This document shows, in pieces, positions 1 to 5,741 of a stretch of 10,301 nt of DNA (position 1 is the first letter of the stretch; every line of letters starts with the position of its first letter). The translations under genes and the position numbers were made by a program. The DNA comes from Clostridiaceae bacterium UBA6085. GTDB lineage: Bacteria; Bacillota; Clostridia; Clostridiales; Clostridiaceae. The notes beneath the pieces were generated by a model. The model ran no database searches. It was not told the origin of the DNA and was given only the letters and a program-made list of their open reading frames with translations. The stretch is taken from the NCBI GenBank assembly GCA_002428605.1, contig DIXH01000015.1:17768-28068 (forward strand), in the 5' to 3' direction.

Positions 1-1125
1 AACCAGCAGCAGGAAGAGATAAAGAGGCAGGAGGAGATCATCGAGAGATACCGCTCCTTCAACCGCGAAAAGAGCATAAAGGCGGCTGAATCCAGGCAGA
101 AGCAGCTGGACAAGCTTGAAAGGATAGATGCGCCTCCGGCGGAGGACAGGTCTGCAAAGATCTCCCTGACAGCCGAGATAGAGAGCGGTAACGATGTGCT
201 GATCGCTAAAGAGCTCTCAAAGGCTTACGGTGACCGTGTACTTTTCCATGATGTCGACCTGTTCATAAGGAAACGTGAACGCATAGCCCTGATCGGAGAA
301 AACGGCCGGGGCAAGACTACCCTGTTCCGAATGATACTTGACAGGGTGAAACCAGACACAGGCTACCTGGTGCTTGGAAAGAATGTGACCTTGGGCTACT
401 ACGACCAGGAGCAGTCGGACCTCTCCGATGAAAAGACGGTCCTTGACGAGGTCTGGGATGATTTCCCGGAGCTCTCCACAAGGGAAGCGAGGACATACCT
501 CGGTTCATATCTGTTCAGGGGAGACGAGGTGTTCAAGACCATCTCGAACCTGTCAGGCGGTGAGAAGTGCAGGATAAACCTCCTGAAGCTTATGCTTAGA
601 AGGTCCAACTTCCTCCTCCTTGACGAACCTACCAACCATCTGGACATACCGTCAAGGGAAGCCCTTGAGGATTCACTCCTTGACTATGACGGAACCATGT
701 TCGTCATAAGCCATGACAGGTACTTCCTCAACAAGGTTGCTGACCAGATATATGAGCTTACCGAAGGCGGTATAGTCAAGTATCTCGGAAACTATTCCTA
801 CTATGTCGAGAAGAAGGACAATCCTGAAAGGTTCGCTGGGATCCCCATCGAGGAAAGGCCTTCAAAGACCAGGATAGTGGAGGAAAAGAAGAGGAAGCGG
901 GAGAAGGAAAAGGAAGAGAAGGACAGGAAGCTCAGGGTCAAGGACCTGGAATCCAAAATAGAAAGCCTTGAAGACAGGAAATCTGCACTTGCAGACGACC
1001 TGTGCAAGGAAGAGGTCTACTCAGACCCAATGAAGACCCACTCCATAAGCCAGGAGCTCAAGGACCTGGAGATAACCCTCCAGTCCCTGTATGAGGAATG
1101 GGAAGAGTCGCTGGAAGACAACTGA
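1..1125 (+). CDS. ABC-F family ATPase, C-terminal part (5' truncated by window edge)
   Basis: The reading frame is open from base 1, so the gene begins upstream; 374 residues are visible. Residues 1-65 are a charged linker ending in a FNREKSIKAAESRQKQLDKLE-like stretch, the inter-domain region typical of ABC-F proteins. The second ABC domain follows: Walker A GENGRGKTT (nt 295-321), Q-loop near YYDQEQ, signature LSGGEKCR (nt 550-573), Walker B FLLLDEPTNHLD (nt 610-645) and H-switch ISHD (nt 706-717). The last 90 or so residues are a Lys/Glu-rich coiled coil. There are no membrane segments. ABC-F proteins are soluble ATPases that act on the ribosome, some in translation rescue and some in antibiotic resistance. 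The linker and C-terminal coiled coil look YdiF-like, but the subfamily is not certain because the first ABC domain is outside the window. The GTG at 196 is only an internal codon. Confidence 0.93.
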   Translation, partial: NQQQEEIKRQEEIIERYRSFNREKSIKAAESRQKQLDKLERIDAPPAEDRSAKISLTAEIESGNDVLIAKELSKAYGDRVLFHDVDLFIRKRERIALIGENGRGKTTLFRMILDRVKPDTGYLVLGKNVTLGYYDQEQSDLSDEKTVLDEVWDDFPELSTREARTYLGSYLFRGDEVFKTISNLSGGEKCRINLLKLMLRRSNFLLLDEPTNHLDIPSREALEDSLLDYDGTMFVISHDRYFLNKVADQIYELTEGGIVKYLGNYSYYVEKKDNPERFAGIPIEERPSKTRIVEEKKRKREKEKEEKDRKLRVKDLESKIESLEDRKSALADDLCKEEVYSDPMKTHSISQELKDLEITLQSLYEEWEESLEDN

Positions 1126-1141
1126 AGATATCCAATCTGGG

Positions 1142-1176
1142 AGCCATCGGAATAATACCGATGGCTTTTGTTTTTG
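1142..1176 (+). terminator. Intrinsic terminator of the ABC-F gene
   Basis: A perfect 9-bp stem, AGCCATCGG (1142-1150) and CCGATGGCT (1158-1166), encloses a 7-nt loop and is followed by the T-rich run TTTTGTTTTTG. It begins 16 bp after the ABC-F stop codon. This is a textbook Rho-independent terminator and separates the ABC-F gene from the next operon. Confidence 0.92.
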
Positions 1177-1260
1177 TATACGACATCTCAGTCATAACAG
1201 ATTTCTCCCCGTAAAATCCATCGTCTCTTTAAAAGGCTCAGCTATCTGACTATTTTCAGC

Positions 1261-1290
1261 TTGAGAATAATTATCATTTATTTTTAAAAT
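1261..1290 (+). promoter_or_regulatory. Predicted sigma-A promoter of the flavodiiron-RIC operon
   Basis: TTGAGA (1261-1266) and TAAAAT (1285-1290) are separated by 18 bp, which predicts transcription start near 1297 and a leader of about 70 nt. Both hexamers are within one base of consensus. No better pair was seen between the upstream terminator and the start codon. Confidence 0.6.
1262..1276. promoter_or_regulatory. Fur/PerR-family operator-like box on the -35
   Basis: TGAGAATAATTATCA matches the 7-1-7 inverted repeat TGATAATNATTATCA used by Fur-family repressors at every position but one (G for T in the left arm). It overlaps the predicted -35, the position expected for a repressor. PerR is known to control flavodiiron genes in Clostridium acetobutylicum, which fits, although the TGA/TCA ends look more Fur-like than PerR-like. 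Confidence 0.55.
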
Positions 1291-1291
1291 T

Positions 1292-1303
1292 TGACGTACG
1301 TCA
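1292..1303. promoter_or_regulatory. Perfect 12-bp palindrome at the predicted transcription start
   Basis: TGACGTACGTCA is a perfect palindrome lying just after the -10 and across the expected start site. With its flanks it reads TTGAC-N4-GTCAT, which resembles the half-sites of CRP/FNR-superfamily regulators (FNR, DNR and HcpR types). It is a good candidate for a second operator, possibly for an NO- or redox-sensing repressor. The regulator is not in this window. Confidence 0.45.
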
Positions 1304-1365
1304 TAAAAATGAAGATGGATCAGGTATAGACTTTAGCCATGGAAAGAAATGAAAGGATGATGAAA

Positions 1366-2583
1366 ATGAGAGAGATAAGAGACGGAATATACTGGACAGG
1401 CAAGGTTGATGACAGGAAGGTGCCCTTCCACAGGCTGATACTTGAAAAGGGGACCAGCTACAACAGCTACCTCATAATGGATGATAAGAATGTTCTCATA
1501 GACACTGTAGACTTCATGTTCGGCAAGGAATTCACTGACAGGCTGGGGAGCGAATTCGACCTGGAAACGCTTGACTACATTGTAATCAACCATACGGAGC
1601 CTGACCACTCAGGTGCCCTGGGCTCGGTTGCAAGGAAGGCAAAGAACGCCACCATACTTTGCACAGAGATCGCTATCCCTGAGCTCATGGAGATGTACAA
1701 GCTCGGCATCGAAAGGTTCAGGGCGGTAAAGGACTATGAGACTCTTTCGATCGGAAGAAGGACCTTGAGGTTCCTCCACACTCCTTACCTCCACACCGAG
1801 GAAACTATGGTCACCTACCTTGAGGAGGAAGGAATACTCTTCACCTGCGACATATTCTCCACTCATGTGGCGGATACAAGGCTTCTTGCAAGCGAGCTTT
1901 CAGATGACGAAAGCATTGAAGCTGACTTCATGGGCTACTATTCGCTCATAATGGACCCCCACAGGAGATATGTGAAGCCAATGCTAGACAAGATAGAGGG
2001 CCTTGAAATATCGATGATAGCTACCTCACATGGCTATGTCCTGGACAGGAATACAGACAGGTACATCGGCCTCTACAGGGAAAGCGCCGAGAATGTGAAG
2101 GATGTAAGGACCGTCATACTATACAACTCAATGGGCGGAAACACCAAAAGGCTGGCAAGGCTCCTCGGTGAAGAGCTTGAGAAGACCGGGATAAGCACAG
2201 AGGTCATAGATGCAAATGTAAGACCGAAGGAGGAAGTCCTGGCCAAGATTGCTGATGCCGATGGAATACTTGTAGGAGCCTCCACAAAGTATGCTGACAT
2301 ATCAGGAAACCTTGAGGGTATCCTGACTGAGCTCAAGGACATGGACCTTGAGGGAAAGGTTGCAGGCGCCTTCGGGTCATACGGTTGGTCCGGTGAAGCA
2401 GCCCATGTGGTCCAGGATCATCTGAAGGAAGCTGGAATGAAGGTCCTGACAACTGAGGAAGCTGTTAGGACCACAGGAATGGATGACGTATCATTCCCGC
2501 TGAGGGTGAGGTTCAAGCCAGAGGACAGCATGGATGCTGTAAAGGCCGCTGCTGCATATTTCGCAGACAAGGTCAGATACTAG
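1366..2583 (+). CDS. fprA: Flavodiiron protein (class A, O2/NO reductase)
   Basis: A soluble cytoplasmic enzyme that reduces O2 to water or NO to N2O with electrons usually from rubredoxin. An ATG at 1339 would give 414 residues, but it has no ribosome binding site; the ATG at 1366 (405 aa, MREIRDGIYW) sits 9 nt after AGG in AAAGGATGA and matches where the family usually begins. Numbered from 1339, the metallo-beta-lactamase-like domain has all six expected di-iron ligands: His85, Glu87, Asp89, His152, Asp171 and His231, plus His90. The flavodoxin domain starts near residue 257 with the FMN phosphate loop SMGGNT (264-269); GASTKYADISG and FGSYGWSGEA are further FMN-domain loops. No rubredoxin or other extra domain is fused. 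Oddities: the residue after His152 is Thr where many family members have Trp, and DIFSTH replaces the common DAFGQH, so this is a divergent branch. It is 34 bp upstream of ric with no terminator between. Confidence 0.9.
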   Translation: MREIRDGIYWTGKVDDRKVPFHRLILEKGTSYNSYLIMDDKNVLIDTVDFMFGKEFTDRLGSEFDLETLDYIVINHTEPDHSGALGSVARKAKNATILCTEIAIPELMEMYKLGIERFRAVKDYETLSIGRRTLRFLHTPYLHTEETMVTYLEEEGILFTCDIFSTHVADTRLLASELSDDESIEADFMGYYSLIMDPHRRYVKPMLDKIEGLEISMIATSHGYVLDRNTDRYIGLYRESAENVKDVRTVILYNSMGGNTKRLARLLGEELEKTGISTEVIDANVRPKEEVLAKIADADGILVGASTKYADISGNLEGILTELKDMDLEGKVAGAFGSYGWSGEAAHVVQDHLKEAGMKVLTTEEAVRTTGMDDVSFPLRVRFKPEDSMDAVKAAAAYFADKVRY

Positions 2584-2603
2584 AATACAACTGACACGAT
2601 TTT

Positions 2604-2610
2604 GGGAGGA
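2604..2610 (+). promoter_or_regulatory. Strong ribosome binding site of ric
   Basis: GGGAGGA lies 7 nt before the ATG at 2618, fixing that start. The short gap after the flavodiiron stop codon shows no hairpin or promoter, supporting co-transcription. Confidence 0.8.
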
Positions 2611-2617
2611 AAACAAA

Positions 2618-3289
2618 ATGGAAATGCTGAACAGAAAGATAAGCGAAATAGTGAAGGAAGACATGAGGCTTTCGGGCTTCTTCAGCGGAGAGAAGATAGA
2701 CTTCTGCTGCAACGGATTCAGGCAGCTTGATGAGGTGCTTGACGAGAAAGGCGAGGACAAGGAAGAGTTTTCCAGAAGACTTGGCCTGTTCATTGCTGAC
2801 CTCGAAACAAAAGGAGACAAGGAGACCTACTTTGAGGACATGGACAATGTGGAGCTTATAAACCTCATCGTAAACCAGCACCACAAGTTCACGAGGGACG
2901 TGCTGGAGGAGCTTGATACTTACGTTCCAATGATACTGAGAGCGCACTTTGACGAGGACCCGGAGCTTCTGCTTAAAATAAACAGGCTCTATGGAAACCT
3001 GAGGACTGAGCTCCTCGAGCATCTTATCAAGGAGGAAAGGATCCTTTTCCCGGCAATAAAGGCTGGCGACGCAATAGCAGCGAAGAGGACGATAGCCTCC
3101 ACTGAAGATGAGCATGATGCTGCAGGCGACATACTAAAGGAGCTAAGGAGCACAACCAGGGATTTCCTCATCCCCTCATGGTCCTGCAATACATTCGCGG
3201 CAGCATACCACCATCTTGAGGCGCTGGAGCAGGACCTATTCAGGCACATATTCCTTGAGAACTCGGTCCTATTCCCAAGGTTCAACTAA
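2618..3289 (+). CDS. ric: RIC/YtfE/ScdA-type di-iron iron-sulfur cluster repair protein
   Basis: At 223 residues it has the usual family length. The N-terminal ScdA_N (DUF542) domain carries the vicinal cysteines Cys30-Cys31 in DFCCNG, where the usual motif is nearer FCCGG. The rest is a hemerythrin-like helical bundle with the expected di-iron ligands: His88 or His89, His135 and Glu139 (HLIKE), His166 (EDEHD), and His210 and Glu214 (HIFLE), at nearly the same spacing as in E. coli YtfE. RIC proteins help restore Fe-S clusters, or deliver iron, after nitrosative or oxidative damage; some also act on NO itself. Its position after the flavodiiron gene fits an NO/O2 defence operon. The Asn in CCNG is a mild variation and not a sign of inactivation. 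Confidence 0.93.
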   Translation: MEMLNRKISEIVKEDMRLSGFFSGEKIDFCCNGFRQLDEVLDEKGEDKEEFSRRLGLFIADLETKGDKETYFEDMDNVELINLIVNQHHKFTRDVLEELDTYVPMILRAHFDEDPELLLKINRLYGNLRTELLEHLIKEERILFPAIKAGDAIAAKRTIASTEDEHDAAGDILKELRSTTRDFLIPSWSCNTFAAAYHHLEALEQDLFRHIFLENSVLFPRFN

Positions 3290-3331
3290 AGATAGGAAGA
3301 TTCACCTGGCTGCATCAATATTAACGGATAA

Positions 3332-3378
3332 TTGAAACCTCGCTAAGGTACGCAAATTCTGCCTTAGCGAGGTTTCAA
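3332..3378. terminator. Long perfect hairpin between convergent operons, probable bidirectional terminator
   Basis: TTGAAACCTCGCTAAGG (3332-3348) and its exact complement CCTTAGCGAGGTTTCAA (3362-3378) form a 17-bp stem with a 13-nt loop. It lies between the end of ric and the end of the minus-strand CHR pair, where a shared terminator is expected. A proper U-tract is missing on both sides (CATCTTT on plus; TATCCGTTAA on minus), so termination may be weak or the hairpin may mainly protect the 3' ends. Confidence 0.7.
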
Positions 3379-3412
3379 CATCTTTATGTCTGCCTGGTCA
3401 CTGATCCCCTCT

Positions 3413-3934
3413 CTAGAAGATAATGAACCCTGCGATTCCAGAGATTACAACTATGAGTATAGGGTCCGCATTGAACCTGAAGCTTGCGATGAATGCGGCA
3501 AGGAAAATCACTACGCTCCATACTCCAGTAAACACATCACCCATCAGGAGCACAGCTGCAGCTGCTATAAGACCTACCGCACCGAGCCTTATGACCTTCA
3601 GCGTACCCTGGACGTATATTCCGTCCTTGTACTTCATGAACAGCCTTGAAACCACATATATTATGATTATTGAAGGCAGTATGACTCCGAATGTGGCGAA
3701 GGTCGAGCCGAGAAGTCCGGCAGTCTTGTAGCCAACGTATGTGGCTGAGTTTATTGCTATCGGTCCTGGAGTCGCCTGACTTATTCCCACTATGTTTATG
3801 AATGATTCTGCAGTGAGCCAGCCATGGACTGCCACTACCTCCCTCTGGATCAGTGGCAGCATGGCATATCCGCCGCCAAAGCTGAAAAGTCCGATCTTGA
3901 AGAAGGTTATGAACAGTTCAATTAGTATACCCAT
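3413..3934 (-). CDS. Half-size chromate-family (CHR) transporter, second subunit
   Basis: A hydrophobic 173-residue membrane protein with one CHR domain. Near the N-terminus it has the family signature FSFGGGYAMLPLIQREVV, then QATPGPIAI, and the C-terminal half is almost all membrane segments. In Firmicutes, two such short proteins are made as a pair and probably work together in place of the fused full-length ChrA. Full-length members export chromate by proton antiport; for short pairs the real substrate is mostly untested. Its ATG directly abuts the stop of the upstream partner (TAAATG), with its ribosome binding site AGGGAGG at 3944-3950 inside the partner's last codons. Translation of the two is therefore coupled. 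Confidence 0.92.
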   Translation of the reverse strand: MGILIELFITFFKIGLFSFGGGYAMLPLIQREVVAVHGWLTAESFINIVGISQATPGPIAINSATYVGYKTAGLLGSTFATFGVILPSIIIIYVVSRLFMKYKDGIYVQGTLKVIRLGAVGLIAAAAVLLMGDVFTGVWSVVIFLAAFIASFRFNADPILIVVISGIAGFIIF

Positions 3935-4423
3935 TTATCCCTTCCTCCCTTCAAGCCTTGTCTTCATTATCCCAAGAAGTATGAACCCGATTATGAGGTA
4001 GATCGGCGTCACACCAAGGAATCCTACAAGGATCACCGCAGACAGTGGTATGTAGAAGTTTGTCCTGTTCATCCTCGCAGTCCTTGCCATAGTTATTACA
4101 GGTGCTGCAATAAGAGCCACCACTGCAGGCCTTATCCCCCTGAATACCTGCTCGACATAAGGATGCTTTTCTATCCCAAGGAATACCGAAGCGACAAGTA
4201 TTATTATTCCAAACGATGGAAGTGTTGATCCAAGTACAGATGCGACTATTCCCATTATCCCCTTTACTTTATAGCCAACAAAGACGCTAATGTTTACTGC
4301 CAGGGGACCAGGTGCTGACTGGGCAATGGCAACCATGTCCAGGAAATCCTCCTCGCTTATCCATTTCCTAACATGCACCACCTCCCTCTGGATGAGTGGA
4401 AGCATTGCATATCCACCTCCTAT
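3833..4423. repeat. Diverged internal duplication shared by the two CHR genes (48-bp blocks at 3833-3880 and 4376-4423)
   Basis: The two 48-bp blocks, offset by exactly 543 bp, agree at 40 of 48 bases by hand comparison. Each encodes the GGGYAMLPLIQREVV region of its protein. The simplest reading is an old tandem duplication of one CHR half-gene, with this motif under strong selection. Confidence 0.65.
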
Positions 4424-4477
4424 GGTGAACGCCCCTATCTTGAAAAAAGTCTTGAACATGTCAAAAAGCAGCTTCAT
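3935..4477 (-). CDS. Half-size chromate-family (CHR) transporter, first subunit
   Basis: A 180-residue membrane protein with one CHR domain, starting MKLLFDMFKTFFKIGAFTIG. It has the signature IGGGYAMLPLIQREVV, then QSAPGPLAV, and several long hydrophobic segments before a short basic tail (KTRLEGRKG). The start is supported by GGAGGAGA (complement of 4482-4489), 4 nt before the ATG. It is the first gene of a two-gene operon with the adjoining 173-residue partner and is divergent from a LysR-type regulator, which likely controls it. Anion export such as chromate or sulfate is a family-based guess; the two proteins probably insert in opposite orientations as a heterodimer, as proposed for short-chain CHR pairs. 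Confidence 0.92.
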   Translation of the reverse strand: MKLLFDMFKTFFKIGAFTIGGGYAMLPLIQREVVHVRKWISEEDFLDMVAIAQSAPGPLAVNISVFVGYKVKGIMGIVASVLGSTLPSFGIIILVASVFLGIEKHPYVEQVFRGIRPAVVALIAAPVITMARTARMNRTNFYIPLSAVILVGFLGVTPIYLIIGFILLGIMKTRLEGRKG

Positions 4478-4548
4478 ATCTTCTCCTCCGGGACCAAGAT
4501 GGCCCTTATAATTCCGTACCCGAGATCTTCGAATTCCTTACAAGAACA

Positions 4549-4577
4549 AATATAGCTGTTTATTTTAGTTAAGTAAA
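4549..4577 (-). promoter_or_regulatory. Predicted promoter of the CHR pair
   Basis: On the minus strand, TTTACT (complement of 4572-4577) and TATATT (complement of 4549-4554) are 17 bp apart. This predicts a leader of about 65 nt before the CHR start at 4477. The -35 lies inside the palindrome 4561-4580. Confidence 0.5.
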
Positions 4578-4587
4578 ATAGTATAAT
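4559..4587 (+). promoter_or_regulatory. Predicted promoter of the LysR-type gene
   Basis: A perfect -10 TATAAT (4582-4587) is preceded, 17 bp upstream, by a weak -35 TTTATT (4559-4564). The space between holds most of the dyad at 4561-4580, which suggests autoregulation. Confidence 0.45.
4561..4580. promoter_or_regulatory. Palindrome across the divergent promoters, candidate LysR operator
   Basis: Arms TATTTTA (4561-4567) and TAAAATA (4574-4580) are exact inverted repeats around GTTAAG. This AT-rich dyad contains T-N11-A, the loose LysR-type consensus. It covers the -35 of the minus-strand CHR promoter and lies just upstream of the plus-strand TATAAT, as expected for a site that represses the regulator and controls the transporter. 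Confidence 0.5.
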
Positions 4588-4630
4588 TTTATAAACAACA
4601 TAACAAATTAATTATATATCGGAGGCAATC

Positions 4631-5497
4631 ATGACGCTAAGGCATTTGAGGATATTCGTGAAGGTATGCGAAACAGGAAGCGTGACCCTAGCCGGTGAGG
4701 AGCTCTTTATAGCTCAGCCCAGTGTAAGCCTTGCCATATCTGAACTTGAATCGTACTACGGGACAAAATTCTTCGACAGGATATCGAGGAGACTTCAGAT
4801 TACAGAGTCAGGAAAGTACTTCCTGCAGTATGCGAACCACATAACCGCACTTTTCGATGAGATGGAAAAGGGTCTGAAAAACATTGATTCGACAGGAACA
4901 ATAAGGATCGGTTCAAGCGTAACCATAGGCAACTATCTGCTCCCCGGATATATCAAGTCATTCAGGGAAATATATCCGGAAATAAGGATAGAGGCCATTG
5001 TAGACAACTCAGACAGGATCGAGGAGCATGTGCTTAAGAATCGCCTTGATTTTGCACTTGTGGAGGGTGCTGTCCACAGCGAATACATTGCAGAGAAAAA
5101 ATTCATGGACGACGACCTTGTCGTCATCTGCGGCAATACTCATCGCCTATCGGAGAAGAATGATGTCACTCCCCTGGCGCTTGCAGGCGAGGATCTGGTG
5201 CTGAGAGAACGCGGAAGTGCCGGAAGGGAGACTCTCGAAGGTATATTCTCATCCTTCGGGTATGAATTGAAGCCAACATTTGAAAGCATCAGCACACAGG
5301 CAATCGTAAGGGCTGTCGAGGCAGGTATTGGAGTATCCTTCCTTCCCTACATGCTTGTGAAGGAGGATATCGATGATGGGAAGGTACGGATGCTGAGGCT
5401 TAAGGGAGCATCATTTGAAAGGTACTTCAGGATCATACACCATCGAAACAAGTTCATTACACCAGGAATGCAGGCATTCATGGATCTATGCAGGTGA
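4631..5497 (+). CDS. LysR-type transcriptional regulator
   Basis: A 288-residue protein of standard LysR length. Residues 1-60 form the winged helix-turn-helix (LRIFVKVCETGSVTLAGEELFIAQPSVS then AISELE), with FFDRISRRLQITESG as the wing. Residues from about 90 to the end are the periplasmic-binding-protein-like effector domain (TIRIGSS at its start, VEAGIGVSFLPYMLV near its end). The ribosome binding site GGAGG (4621-4625) fixes the ATG. It is divergent from the CHR transporter pair with a 153-bp shared control region, so regulation of that pair is likely. The effector cannot be read from the sequence. Confidence 0.93.
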   Translation: MTLRHLRIFVKVCETGSVTLAGEELFIAQPSVSLAISELESYYGTKFFDRISRRLQITESGKYFLQYANHITALFDEMEKGLKNIDSTGTIRIGSSVTIGNYLLPGYIKSFREIYPEIRIEAIVDNSDRIEEHVLKNRLDFALVEGAVHSEYIAEKKFMDDDLVVICGNTHRLSEKNDVTPLALAGEDLVLRERGSAGRETLEGIFSSFGYELKPTFESISTQAIVRAVEAGIGVSFLPYMLVKEDIDDGKVRMLRLKGASFERYFRIIHHRNKFITPGMQAFMDLCR

Positions 5498-5741
5498 AAC
5501 TGTAAACTCTATTACAATGGCCATATGATGGACACAAGAACTTATGATTCACCAATGTTTGGGAATGGAACCGCAGATAAATATTGAACTGCCACATTCA
5601 GCTTATAAACGTGAAACGCTCCATTAGTTCCCGATTTCATTTTTCCAGCCCGGTTAAAATATGAATAATACTCTTCACAGAAGCAGCTTATTCAACTAAG
5701 CTCCCACTCTTTGCATTAGAATAATTTATAATAAATAAGTA
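5498..5741. other. Convergent intergenic region with no gene or strong terminator
   Basis: This 244-bp AT-rich stretch lies between the ends of the LysR-type gene and the minus-strand regulator gene. I see no credible coding frame with a ribosome binding site and no GC-rich hairpin followed by a T-run. The only notable structure is a weak 6-bp stem, AGCTTA/TAAGCT, at 5685-5702. Confidence 0.6.

Noticed and set aside
1339..1365. ATG at 1339 as the start of the flavodiiron gene
   Set aside because: No ribosome binding site precedes it and the extra nine residues (MERNERMMK) are outside the usual family start; the ATG at 1366 follows AAAGGATGA and gives the typical MREIRDGIYW beginning.
2573..3115. 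180-residue open frame on the minus strand opposite ric
   Set aside because: It lies wholly opposite a well-supported RIC gene with all metal ligands, has no recognisable domain and no ribosome binding site; it is a codon-usage shadow.
3386..3731. Open frames on the plus strand through the CHR genes
   Set aside because: They are antisense to conserved transporter motifs, and the predicted peptides show no family features.
5498..5741. A small gene or mobile-element remnant in the convergent gap
   Set aside because: No frame with a ribosome binding site, no terminal inverted repeats and no transposase-like peptide were found.
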